Under the pieces are notes generated by a model, which saw only the letters and a list, made by a program, of their open reading frames with translations, did not search any database and was not told the DNA's origin. A program made the translations under genes and the position numbers. Of a stretch of DNA of 64,000 nt, positions 1-8,500 are shown in pieces. Source of the stretch: Micromonospora rosaria (GTDB lineage: Bacteria; Actinomycetota; Actinomycetes; Mycobacteriales; Micromonosporaceae); the NCBI RefSeq assembly GCF_001567585.1, contig NZ_LRQV01000010.1, forward strand, positions 29,446 to 93,445, written 5' to 3'. Position 1 is the first letter of the stretch; each line of letters opens with the position of its first letter.

Positions 1-122
1 TCGAACCGGGCGGCGTGCACGGTGACCCCGGTGGGGGCCCGGCCCCACAGTTCCGCCTCCACCACCGGGTCGTTGTGCACCACCAGCACGCCGAGCTGGG
101 CGACCCAGGCCGGGGCCCTCAC
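1..122 (-). CDS. Maleate isomerase / Asp-Glu racemase-like enzyme, N-terminal fragment cut by the window edge
   Basis: Only the first 40 codons are inside the window. The start is a GTG at 122 that overlaps the stop of the MFS gene as GTGA (119-122), so the two are translationally coupled and in one operon. The peptide has the pattern LGVLV-x5-VVEAEL-x8-GVTVHAARF, which resembles the N terminus of maleate cis-trans isomerases and related Asp/Glu racemase-superfamily enzymes (GVIVP-x5-VEPE...). The two catalytic cysteines of that superfamily would lie outside the window. The family call rests on this short stretch; the existence of a coupled reading frame is firmer. Confidence 0.5.
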   Translation of the reverse strand, partial: MRAPAWVAQLGVLVVHNDPVVEAELWGRAPTGVTVHAARF

Positions 123-1687
123 GGCCGGCTCCCCTCGACCGGGGCGGCCATCGCGGGCGGCAGCCGGTCGGCCCGGTCACCGCCGGCCGGGTCCGGCCGG
201 TACCCGAGGGCCGCCGGGTCGCCGCCGACGCCCGGGGTGGCGTCGGCCACCGGCCCCGTGGCGGCAGCCGACGTGCTGCCGGTGGCCGGCGTGCTGCCGG
301 TCTTTCCGCGTCGGGGCAGGCCGAACCAGGCCAGGACCGCGCCGGCACCGGCCGCCAGGGCGGTGGTGACGAACGCCGCGCCGAAGCTGCCCGGCCCCGG
401 GTCGGTGCCGAGCACCAGCACCAGGACGGCGATGCCGAGGGCCCCGGCCATGTACTGCGCGGTGGTCATCAGGGCGCTGCCGGTGCCCTGGTTGCGGTCG
501 TCCACGTCGGCGGTGCCGGCGATGAACATCGACACGTACGTGACGCCGTGCGCGAAGCCGGTGATCAGCAGGCCGGGCAGCAGGTGGACCAGGTAGCTGT
601 CGCCGTGCACCTGGGCGGCCAGCAGCAGCAGGCCGGCGGCGTTGCCGACGAAGGCCAGGGTCAGCGCCGCCCGGACGCCGATCCGGGCCACGATCCGGGC
701 CGCCACCGAGTTCGCCACCGCGATCGCCACCGCCATCGGCAGGAACGCCATGCCGGCCGCGATCGGGCCGTACCCGCGCAACTGCTGCAACAACAGGGTG
801 AGGACGAAGAACTGGTTGCCGACGCTGGCCATGTAGAGCGCGGTGGCCCCGCAGCCCACCAGCAGCGACCGGGTCCGCCGCAGCAGCGGGTCGACCAGCG
901 GCTGGGCGCTGTGCCGTTCCCGCAGGACGAAGCCGACCAGCCCGACGGCGGCGACGGCGAACGCGCCGAGCGTGCCGACGTAGCTCCAGCCGTGGCTGGA
1001 CGCCCAGGTCAGGGCGAGCGCGGTGGCGAGGACGGTGCCGGTGCACAGGATCGCGCTGGGCAGGTTGAGCTGCCCACGGCCGGTGACCGAGGCCCGCAGC
1101 CGGGGCAGCAGCCGGGGCGCGCCCATCGCGCAGATCAGCGCGAGCGGCAGGTTGATCAGGAAGACCCAGCGCCAGGAGACGGTGCTGAGCAGGCCGCCGA
1201 TCACCACTCCGGCGGCCAGGCCGGAGGCGCCGACCGTACCCCAGACACCCAGGGCCCGGTTGCGGGCCGGCCCGGCGGCGAACGACGTGTTGATCAGGGC
1301 GATGACCGCCGGTTGGAGGGCGGCGGCGGCGATGCCCTGCACCGCGCGGGCCACCAGCAGCAGCGCCGGGGCCGTGGCGAGGCCGCCGGCGAGGGCGGCG
1401 ATCCCGAAGGCCGCCATCGCCACGACGAAGAGGTTGCGGGGGCCGAACCGGTCGGAGGCGCGTCCGCCGACGATGAGGAAGCCGGCGAAGAAGACGGCGT
1501 ACCCGCTGACCACCCACTGGATGGTGCTCTCGGTCAGGCTGAACTCGTCGCCGATGCGGGGCAGGGCGATGTAGACGATGGAGTAGTCGAGGGCGATCAG
1601 GAACTGGGCGATCGCCAGGATGGCCAGCGTGGCGGCGGGGGACGCCGACGTGCCGGGCAGGGGCGCGGAGCGGGTGGTGCGGGACAT
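119..1687 (-). CDS. MFS drug/metabolite exporter, DHA2 (EmrB/QacA) type
   Basis: This 522-residue polytopic membrane protein has the length and spacing of 14-helix DHA2 exporters. The first helix carries LIALDYSIVYIALPRIG, like the family signature LDxTIVNVALP. The first loop has GGRASDRFGPRN, the MFS motif A between helices 2 and 3, and a later helix pair contains GPARNRALGVWGTVGASGLA, resembling antiporter motif C. The C terminus is a low-complexity hydrophilic tail. A strong Shine-Dalgarno sequence (GAGGTGA) precedes the ATG. It lies a few bases after the HAD phosphatase gene and overlaps the next gene by GTGA. In a C-nucleoside context it is the likely product exporter and self-resistance gene; that role is inferred. 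Confidence 0.85.
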   Translation of the reverse strand: MSRTTRSAPLPGTSASPAATLAILAIAQFLIALDYSIVYIALPRIGDEFSLTESTIQWVVSGYAVFFAGFLIVGGRASDRFGPRNLFVVAMAAFGIAALAGGLATAPALLLVARAVQGIAAAALQPAVIALINTSFAAGPARNRALGVWGTVGASGLAAGVVIGGLLSTVSWRWVFLINLPLALICAMGAPRLLPRLRASVTGRGQLNLPSAILCTGTVLATALALTWASSHGWSYVGTLGAFAVAAVGLVGFVLRERHSAQPLVDPLLRRTRSLLVGCGATALYMASVGNQFFVLTLLLQQLRGYGPIAAGMAFLPMAVAIAVANSVAARIVARIGVRAALTLAFVGNAAGLLLLAAQVHGDSYLVHLLPGLLITGFAHGVTYVSMFIAGTADVDDRNQGTGSALMTTAQYMAGALGIAVLVLVLGTDPGPGSFGAAFVTTALAAGAGAVLAWFGLPRRGKTGSTPATGSTSAAATGPVADATPGVGGDPAALGYRPDPAGGDRADRLPPAMAAPVEGSRP

Positions 1688-1694
1688 GGTCGGA

Positions 1695-2390
1695 TCACCT
1701 CTGGCTGAGGTCGAGGGTCACGGAACGGGGAGCGGGGCTGAGCAGGAGCGCCGGGCCGAGCGTGGCCGGGCCGGTGAAGACCGCGCCGGCACCGGCCAGC
1801 AGGAGTTCGATCCGGCTGGCCACCCCGGTGGTGACGCCGAACGCGGTCATCCCGGCGGCGTTGGCCATCCGGACGTCGTCCACCGCGTCGCCGACGACGA
1901 TGCAGCGCGCGGGTGGCACCCCGAGCGCGTCGGCGGCCAGCAGCGCCAGGTCGGCGTGCGGCTTGCCGCGTTCGGTCATGCCGTGGCAGGCGAGGGTGTC
2001 GAAGGCGTCGAGCAGCCCGGTGGCGGCCAACAGTTCGACGGCGCTGGGTCGTACCTTGCTGGTGACCACCCCGAGCGGGTGGCCACGGTCCCGCAGGGTG
2101 GCGAGCAGTTCGGCCACGCCGGGGAAGACCAGCCGGGCGGCGGTCGGGATGACCGTCTCGGTGAACAGTTCCCGGGCCCGGTTCGCGGCCCGCGCCACCT
2201 CGGGGTGGTCGGCGGGCACCGCGAGGAGGGTGGCGAACGAGGCGGCCAGGGACCGGCCGACGGTACGACGGAGTTGCTCGTCGGTGGCGGTGCGGCCGTG
2301 CTCGGTGACGACCGCGCGCAGGACGGTGGTCATCCCGCCCGGGGTGTCGACCAGGGTGCCGTCGACGTCGAAGAGGATCGCGGTGGTCAC
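1695..2390 (-). CDS. HAD-superfamily phosphatase, probable partner of the PsuG-type C-glycosidase
   Basis: A 231-residue haloacid-dehalogenase-fold phosphatase. All four HAD motifs are visible: DVDGTLVD near residue 8 (nucleophile and acid/base aspartates), VVTSK near 109, the GKPHAD lysine near 141, and VVGDAVDD near 163. The start is the GTG at 2390, which overlaps the psuG-like stop as GTGA; the longer frame upstream is not needed. PsuG-type glycosidases and HAD phosphatases are paired in C-glycoside pathways (for example AlnA/AlnB in alnumycin), where the phosphatase removes the 5'-phosphate from the ribosyl C-glycoside. That role is inferred from the coupling and family precedent. Confidence 0.85.
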   Translation of the reverse strand: MTTAILFDVDGTLVDTPGGMTTVLRAVVTEHGRTATDEQLRRTVGRSLAASFATLLAVPADHPEVARAANRARELFTETVIPTAARLVFPGVAELLATLRDRGHPLGVVTSKVRPSAVELLAATGLLDAFDTLACHGMTERGKPHADLALLAADALGVPPARCIVVGDAVDDVRMANAAGMTAFGVTTGVASRIELLLAGAGAVFTGPATLGPALLLSPAPRSVTLDLSQR

Positions 2391-3301
2391 GACCGCTCCC
2401 GCAACGCGACGGCGACCTCGGCGGCGACGGCGCTGGTGGACAGCAGCACGGACCGGTTCGCGGCGGCGGTACGGCCCTGGGTCGCCGCCGAGACCCGGCT
2501 CAGGATGTACGGGGTCATCGCCGGCCCCTGCACCCCGGTCGCCTCCGCCTCGGCCTGGACCTCGCGGACCAGCGCGTAGACCTCGTCGGCGGGCAGCGCG
2601 TCCAGCTCGTCGATCGGGTGGGTGACGAGGAACCCGCCGTCGTTGCCGACCGCCCAGTGCAGGCGGATCGCGTCGACCAGTTCGGTCAGGTCGTCGATGC
2701 GGCGCGGGTTGCGGACGCCGCTGGAGACGCTGTAGTACGCCGGGAAGTCGTCGCACCGGTAGCCGACGACCGGCACCCCGAGGGTCTCCAGGTACTCCAT
2801 GGTCAGCGCCGGGTTCAGCAGCGACTTCGCGCCGGCGCAGACGACGGCGATCCGGTGCCGGGTGAACTCCACCAGGTCCGCCGAGATGTCGAAGCTGCGC
2901 TCGGCGCCGAAGTGCACGCCGCCGATGCCGGCCACCGCGAAGACGTCGATGCCGACCTGCGCGGCGGCGATCAGGGCGGCCGAGACGGTGGTGCCGCCGT
3001 GGCCGCCGCCGGCCAGCGTCGGGCCGATGTCGCGGGTGCTGACCTTCGGCACGTCCGGGGTGGTGGCGAAGAGCGCCACCTGCTCCTCGGACATGCCGAC
3101 GACGAACCGGCCGTCGACGATGCCGGTCCGGGCGGGTACCGCGCCGCCGGCCCGGATGGTCTTGTCGATGTCCAGCGCGGTGTCCAGGTTGAGCGGGTAG
3201 CTCAGGCCGTGGACCACGCCCGAGGATTCCAGGGCCACCACGGGCCGCCGGTCGGCCAGCGCGTCGGCGACCTCCTCGGAGAGCGAGAAGTACTCGTTCA
3301 T
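2387..3301 (-). CDS. Pseudouridine-5'-phosphate glycosidase family protein (PsuG/IndA), candidate C-glycoside synthase
   Basis: 304 residues, full length for the PsuG/IndA family. These enzymes reversibly cleave pseudouridine 5'-phosphate, or run in reverse to join ribose 5-phosphate to a carbon atom of a base. Conserved features are visible: VALESS with the catalytic Glu near 25, PKVSTRD with a lysine near 85, the GGTTVSAA and AGIGGVHFGAE glycine-rich segments, and CAGAKSLLNPAL with the Schiff-base lysine. The segment after the catalytic Glu (SSGVVHGLSYPLN) departs from the usual STIxxHGxPYP, which could mark altered base specificity. A clean AAGGAG precedes the ATG. Neighbours (carrier protein, EctC-like cyclase, phosphatase, exporter) point to antibiotic synthesis rather than pseudouridine salvage. 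Confidence 0.87.
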   Translation of the reverse strand: MNEYFSLSEEVADALADRRPVVALESSGVVHGLSYPLNLDTALDIDKTIRAGGAVPARTGIVDGRFVVGMSEEQVALFATTPDVPKVSTRDIGPTLAGGGHGGTTVSAALIAAAQVGIDVFAVAGIGGVHFGAERSFDISADLVEFTRHRIAVVCAGAKSLLNPALTMEYLETLGVPVVGYRCDDFPAYYSVSSGVRNPRRIDDLTELVDAIRLHWAVGNDGGFLVTHPIDELDALPADEVYALVREVQAEAEATGVQGPAMTPYILSRVSAATQGRTAAANRSVLLSTSAVAAEVAVALRERS

Positions 3302-3372
3302 CGGTGCTCCTTCGTGTGGGGGTGGGTGGGGCCGGGGCGGCGCGGGCGGGCTCCGCCCGCGCCGTGGCCGCG

Positions 3373-3744
3373 TCAGTACTCGGAGAACCCGTTGGCGTCG
3401 AAGTTGTGCCGCTCGTCGCCGCGCAGCGGCGGGTTGAACACGCTGATCAGCTCCATGTCCTGCTCCGGATCGGCGATCAGGAAGTGCTCGTCGTGCTGGT
3501 CGAGGGCGTAGAGGATGCCGGGCTCGATCTCGTGGGTGACGCCGTCGGCGATCACCCGGCCCCGGCCGGAGATGCAGTAGCAGGCCTCGAGGTGGTTGCG
3601 GTACTGCAGGGGGGACTTGGAGCCGGCCGCGACGACGGTGTGGGCGACGGCGAAGCCCATCTTGTCCTGCTCGACGAGGAGCCGGAAGCTGGTGCCGTTG
3701 CCCCAGTCGACGGCCGGAACCTCGGACCTGGTCTTGACGATCAT
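3373..3744 (-). CDS. EctC (ectoine synthase) family cupin, candidate dehydrative cyclase
   Basis: A 123-residue single-domain cupin closely resembling ectoine synthase: N-terminal MIVKTRSEV, KMGFAVAHT, YRNHLEACYCISGRG, LYALDQHDEHFLI and ISVFNPPLRG all match family landmarks. The iron-binding triad of EctC appears retained as E53, Y79 and H87. There is no ectA, ectB or ectD nearby, so ectoine synthesis is unlikely. EctC is known to have a side activity that cyclises glutamine to an aminopyrroline carboxylate, and showdomycin is built from an NRPS-made aminopyrrole. A parallel reaction on an aminoacyl-carrier protein is therefore plausible here. The family is firm; the substrate is inferred. 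Confidence 0.85.
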   Translation of the reverse strand: MIVKTRSEVPAVDWGNGTSFRLLVEQDKMGFAVAHTVVAAGSKSPLQYRNHLEACYCISGRGRVIADGVTHEIEPGILYALDQHDEHFLIADPEQDMELISVFNPPLRGDERHNFDANGFSEY

Positions 3745-3842
3745 GATGGTTGCCCTTCTGTCGCTGGCGGCTGGTGACGGAGGTGTGCGCTGCCGCGCAC
3801 GAGGACGGGGACGTACCGGTGGTGGTCGTGCGGGGTGGCGGC

Positions 3843-4094
3843 TCAGACGAGGCTGCGGGCGTCCTCGACGAAGGCGGCGATCGAGGCCACCGAGCTGAAC
3901 TGCAGGGGCGAGATGTCCTGGTCCTCGATCGGGATGTGGTAGCGGTCGCCGACCCAGGCGATCAGGCGCAGCAGCCCGAGGCTGTCGACGATCCCGGTGT
4001 CCAGCAGGTCCAGGTCTGCCGGGAGCTGGTCGACGGGGATGTCGGGGGCGAACGCGGTGACGACGAACTGCCGGATCTCGGCTTCGTGGGACAT
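3843..4094 (-). CDS. Stand-alone acyl/peptidyl carrier protein
   Basis: An 83-residue free-standing carrier protein. The phosphopantetheine attachment site is S38 in DTGIVDSLGLLRL, and the helix pattern (EIRQFVVTAF at the front, FSSVASIAAFVEDA at the end) fits the four-helix PP-binding fold. The ATG at 4094 is preceded by AAGGAG. It sits between the OCD-like gene and the EctC-like gene on the same strand. A discrete carrier next to a small cyclase suggests that an amino acid is held as a thioester while it is modified. The matching adenylation enzyme is not in the window and may lie beyond the left edge. Confidence 0.88.
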   Translation of the reverse strand: MSHEAEIRQFVVTAFAPDIPVDQLPADLDLLDTGIVDSLGLLRLIAWVGDRYHIPIEDQDISPLQFSSVASIAAFVEDARSLV

Positions 4095-4217
4095 CGGGGC
4101 TCCTTGTCGCCGGGCCGCCGGCGGGTGCCGGACGGCGGTGTCGAGGGGGCTCACCGGGGTGGGTGAGGGGTGCTGCTGCCCTGCGCGGTGGCGGGGCGGT
4201 CCGAGGGGCGCCGCTGG

Positions 4218-5054
4218 TCAGCGCGGTGCCGGGAGGGCGCTGCTCAACAGCTCGACGAGGAGCACCTGCTCCGGATCGGTACGCCCGGCCCGCTCGCCGA
4301 GCACCACCTGACGCAGGTCGCCGACCAGGCGGTAGCGCGGTTGGGGGTGGCTCCGGGCGTACGCCGGTCGGGCCAGGCCGTGCGCGGCGGCCGGCTCGAC
4401 CAGGGAGAGGTCGTCGACGAACACCGTGTTGACCTGGGCGGCCAGGGCCGGTGGCAGGTCGCGGCCGGAGGCGTTGACCAGGAGCGCGCCCCTGGCCAGG
4501 TGCAGTGGCGGCGCCGGGCGCTGCTCCCCGCCGGTCGACTCGGTCGGCCCGATGACGACCACGAGGTTCGCCCCGAAGGCGGACTCCGCCGGCGTGGCGG
4601 CCCGGGTCAGGGTGATGCCGGCGAGGTCGAGCTCGTCGACCGTCCCCGGGTCGAGGAACGGCCCGGCCGGGGCGGTCGGCTCGGCAGCCGCCGGCTGCGG
4701 TGCCGCCGCGCCGTCGGTGAGGAAGACCGACACGAGGCTCACCCAGGAGACGTACCGGGCGAAGATCAGGGTGTGTAGCTGGACGGCGCGGCGGGGGCCG
4801 ATGACCGAGGCCGTGACCACCTCCGGGCCGAGCAGGTGGCGGGCGGCCAGGGCGGCCAGGATCGCGGCGTGGCGGATCGCCTGGTCCGCCCGGTGCGGGC
4901 CGGCCGGCGGGGGGCACCCGAGCCGGTCCCAGATGTCGACCGACAGGGGGGACGTCCCGCCGGTCATCAGCCGTTCGGCCAGCAGGTCGACCGGGTCCAC
5001 CGGGTCGCCGTCCGGGAGCGGATCGGCACATGAGCGGGGAATGAGGCTGTCCAT
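4218..5054 (-). CDS. Divergent ornithine cyclodeaminase / mu-crystallin family protein
   Basis: 278 residues from the ATG at 5054. The C-terminal half has the family layout: LVVVIGP, then GALLVNASGRDLP, then VFVDDLSLV, and finally LGERAGRTDPEQVLLVELLSSAL, matching the GRTxxxEITLFKS helix of ornithine cyclodeaminases. The middle LAARHLLGPEVVTASVIGPRRAV corresponds to the Rossmann entry, but the usual GxGxQA has become IGPRRAV and the N terminus is short. NAD binding may be altered or lost. It is the first gene of the minus-strand operon and could act on an amino-acid precursor. It might be catalytically changed or structural; I cannot tell which. Confidence 0.6.
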   Translation of the reverse strand: MDSLIPRSCADPLPDGDPVDPVDLLAERLMTGGTSPLSVDIWDRLGCPPPAGPHRADQAIRHAAILAALAARHLLGPEVVTASVIGPRRAVQLHTLIFARYVSWVSLVSVFLTDGAAAPQPAAAEPTAPAGPFLDPGTVDELDLAGITLTRAATPAESAFGANLVVVIGPTESTGGEQRPAPPLHLARGALLVNASGRDLPPALAAQVNTVFVDDLSLVEPAAAHGLARPAYARSHPQPRYRLVGDLRQVVLGERAGRTDPEQVLLVELLSSALPAPR

Positions 5055-5246
5055 CGGACGGTCCCTCCGGTGGTCGTGTCGGCTGCTGCGATCCACACGG
5101 TGGGCGCGGTTCCTATCGGGCCGCCTTCGAAGGGCTATCGACGTCGACCGGATCTCGAACAACGATCGGAGGCCGGCTCGATAGCGGCCGACGGTCTGGT
5201 GATGGCACACCGCCACGGCGGGAACCACGCCCCGAAGGGAACGAAG
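5055..5246. promoter_or_regulatory. Divergent intergenic region driving the biosynthetic operon and the small peptide gene
   Basis: These 192 bases separate the first gene of the minus-strand biosynthetic operon from the plus-strand secreted-peptide gene, so both promoters should lie here. I see no convincing consensus promoter. The nearby SARP-type regulator would be expected to bind direct repeats in this interval, but I could not pick out a clear heptamer pair by eye. Confidence 0.4.
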
Positions 5247-5441
5247 ATGTCCGTCACCCGCACGTTCGTCACCACCGTCACGTCTGTCCTCGCCACCGCC
5301 GCGCTCGCCGCGATCCTCGGCATCGGCGCCGCCGTCGGCGGCGGGGCGGGAGCGGACAGCTCGCTGGCGACCGAGGTCTGCCCCAAGGACACGCACTGGA
5401 GCGTGGAGCTGGGGGTGTGCGTGGCGGACACCCACTGGTGA
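5247..5441 (+). CDS. Small secreted or membrane-tethered peptide with a repeated Cys/DTHW motif
   Basis: 64 residues from the ATG at 5247, with GAAGGGA about ten bases upstream. Residues 1-36 look like a signal peptide or single membrane helix (MSVTRTFVTT followed by an Ala/Gly-rich hydrophobic run). The mature part is about 28 residues and ends in two related halves, each a cysteine followed by DTHW: CPKDTHW and CVADTHW at the very C terminus. The two cysteines could form a disulfide. I do not recognise a family. It is divergent from the C-nucleoside-like operon and is closed by a strong hairpin. Confidence 0.6.
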   Translation: MSVTRTFVTTVTSVLATAALAAILGIGAAVGGGAGADSSLATEVCPKDTHWSVELGVCVADTHW

Positions 5442-5447
5442 TCTGAC

Positions 5448-5497
5448 CCGACGTGGTCGAGGGGCAGCCCGGGCGGGCTGCCCCTCGACCACGTCGG
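5448..5497. terminator. Bidirectional 23-bp hairpin terminator
   Basis: Positions 5448-5470 and 5475-5497 are perfect reverse complements with a GGGC loop. It lies between the convergent ends of the small peptide gene (stop 5441) and the SARP regulator (stop 5540), so it can terminate both. There is no T-run, as is common in actinomycetes. Confidence 0.85.
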
Positions 5498-5539
5498 TGG
5501 GCCGGCCACCGGGGGCGGTGGCGTCGGAGGTCGGGGCGG

Positions 5540-8500
5540 CTACGCCGGAAGGGGGATCTGCCGGGTCAGGCCGGGGGCGGCGCCGTCGTCGGGAGGGTCG
5601 TCGGAGAGCAGGGCCGCCTCGGCCAGCAGCGAGCAGGCCCGCTCGTGCCAGACCGTGGAGCCGAGCTGCTCGAACAGCTCGCGGGCGGCGCGCAGGTGCG
5701 CCACCCCGGCGGTCAGCCGGCCGGTGGCGAGGGCGATCTCGCCGAGGGAGTACCGGGCGCGGGCCTCGACCAGCCGCTCGCCGAGCTGGCGGGCCCGTTC
5801 CAGGGTGTGTGTGAGGATCATCGTCGCGTTGTCCGGCCGGCCCTCCCGGTGCCGGAGCAGGCCCAGGCCGTACAGGGCGTGGGTCTCGCCGATCCGGTCC
5901 CCGGTGTCCCGCACGATGCGCAGCACCCGGTGCAGGGCCTGCCGGGCCAGCTCGATCTGGTCGGTGGCCAGGTAGACCTCGGCGAACCGGTGCGTCACCT
6001 GCGCCTCGACGCGCAGGCAACCGGTCTCCCGGCAGATGGTCAGGGCCTGGTCGAGCAGGTCGATCGCGCCCCGGTGGTCGCCGTCGTCCATCCGGTGCTG
6101 GGCGAGGCTGCGCATGATGTGCGCCTCGCCGATCCGGTCGCCGGCCCGGCGCATGATCTCCAGGGAGCGCGCGTACTTGGCCAGCATCGACGCGGTGTCA
6201 CCGCGCAGCCGGTCGATGTGCGCGGCGTTGCGCAGCACCAGCCCGCCGCCGTACTCCACGCCCTCGGCGGTGAAGATCTCCAGCGCCGTGCCGAAGCAGG
6301 CGTCCGCGTCGGCGAGCCGGGTCTGGAACATGTGCAGCGTCCCCATGGAGTACCGCATCGCCGCCATCCCGACCCGGTTGCCGGCCCGCTCGGCGGCGCC
6401 GTACGCGGTGGTGGTGCACTCCCGCCAGTCGTCGAAGTACCCCTTGGACTCGAAGAGGCTGACCGAGGTCAGGGCCAGGTCCCAGCAGAGCTCCGCCAGG
6501 CCGGCGTCGGCGGACTGCCGGACGGCGACGATCAGCGCCCGCCGTTCCGTCTCCCACCAGTGCGCCGGGTCACCGAGGTACGCGACGGCGTCGGCATGGT
6601 CCATGATCCAGCGGGGGGCGGTGCCGTGCAGGGTGGTGTAGTTGCCGCCGTAGGTGCTGCGGTGCGCCTCCTCCGCCAGGGCCAGCCAGCCGCTGAGCAC
6701 CCGGCTCAGCGCCGCCGTACGCTCCTCGTCGGTCTCCGTCTCGGCCAGCTTCTCGGCCGCGTACACCCGGATCAGGTCGTGCAGCCGGTAGCGCGGGGCG
6801 GCGTCCGGGTACTGCACGGTGTCGACGAACTGGGCGTCGACGAGACCCTCCAGGATGTCCTCGGCCTCGAAGGTGCTGCTGTCCAGCAGGGCGGCGGCGG
6901 TCCAGCTCGGGAAGTCGGGGGCCCGCATCATCGAGCAGAGCCGCAGCAGCCGTTGCGCGGCAGCGCCGAGGCCCCGGTACGCCAGCTCCATGTTGGAGCG
7001 CAGTTCGAGGCCGTGGTGGACGAACTCGTCCAGCCGCTTCGCCTCATCCCGGAGGCGGTGCACCAGCCCGCCCAGTCGCCAGTGCGGGCGGGAGGCCAGC
7101 CGGGCGCCGGTGATGCGCAGCGCCAGCGGCAGTCCGCCGCAGAGGGTGGCCAGCTCGGCGGCGTCGTCGCGGCTGGCGGCGACGCGGTCCGGGCCGACCA
7201 GCGCGGTCAGCATCTCCAGGGACTGCGCGAGGTCGAAGAGTTCGAGGTCGACCAGGCGTGCGCCGGGCAGGCCGGTGAGGCGTACCCGGCTGGTGATGAT
7301 CACCGCGCAGGACGAGCTGCCGGGCAGCAGCGGCAGGAGCTGGATGTCGGGCGGGACGTCGTCGAGGACGAGGAGCAGCCGTTTGCCGAAGAGCATGCTG
7401 CGGTACAGCTCGCCGCGTTCCTCCATGCCGTCGGGGATGGCCGAGCCGGTGATGCCGAGGGCGCGCAGGAACCGGGCGAGCAGCTTCGCGGTGTGGTCCT
7501 GCCGGTCCCAGGAGCGCAGGTCGGCGTAGAGCTGGCCGTCGGGGTACTGGTCGCTGAGTTCGTGGGCGGCGCGGATGGCGAGGCTGGACTTGCCGACCCC
7601 GGCCATGCCGGAGATGACCACGATCGGCATGCCGTGGCCCGTCACCTGGTCGCCGTCGGAGTCCCGGGCGAGCAGCCGGCAGATCCGGTCGAGCTGCCGC
7701 TCCCGGCCGACGAAGTCGGTGATGCTGGCGGGAAGCTGGCGGGGCAGCACCACCATCGGGCCGCCGCGTGGTGGCGGGGGTGTCCACTTCGGGGTCGGTG
7801 GGGGTACGACGGCCGGCGGTCGTTCGTCGGTGGTCCCGAGCGCCGGGTCGCGTTGCAGGATGGCCCGTTCCAGGCGTTGCAGTTCCTCGCTCGGGTCCAG
7901 CCCGAGTTCGTCGGCGAAGACCGTGCGGGCGTGGCGGGCGGCCTTGAGTGCGTCGGCCTGGCGTCCGCACCGGTAGAGCGCGAGCATGAGGAAGGTGTGC
8001 AGCCGCTCGCGGAGGGGGTGCTCCCCGACGAGGCCCTGCAACTCGCTGACCGTCTCCTGGTGGGCGCCGAGTTCGAGGTCGAGCTGGATGCGCTCCTCGA
8101 CGGCGGCGAGTCGCTGCTCCGCCAGCACGGTGGCGGCCCGCTGGACCTGGTCGCTGGCCACCCCGGAGAGCGGGTCGCCCCGCCACAGGGCGAGGGCGGT
8201 CCGCAGGGTCCGGGCCGCGTCGGCCTTGGTGCCCGCGTCGACCTGCCGGCGGGCCTCGGCGACCAGCGCGGCGAAGTGGAGGCTGTCCACGTCGGTGGTG
8301 TCCAGTTGGAGGAGGTACCCCGGCGGGCGGGTGCTGATCGCCTGTGGTCGCCCGACGTCCTCGAAGAGCCGACGCAGCGCGGAGATGCAGATCTGGATCT
8401 GGCTTCGGGCGGTGGTGGGTGGGTCGTTACCCCACACCGCGTCGATGAGTTGACCCACGGGGACGACCCGGTTGATGTTGAGACCCAATACCGCCAGGAC

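Noticed and set aside
2387..3301. Indigoidine cluster (IndA/IndB)
   Set aside because: The IndA/IndB-type pair is present but there is no indigoidine NRPS in the window, and the EctC-like and carrier genes point to another product. It cannot be excluded without the left flank.
3373..3744. Ectoine biosynthesis gene
   Set aside because: No ectA, ectB or ectD is near, and the gene lies between a carrier protein and a C-glycosidase gene, so osmolyte synthesis is unlikely.
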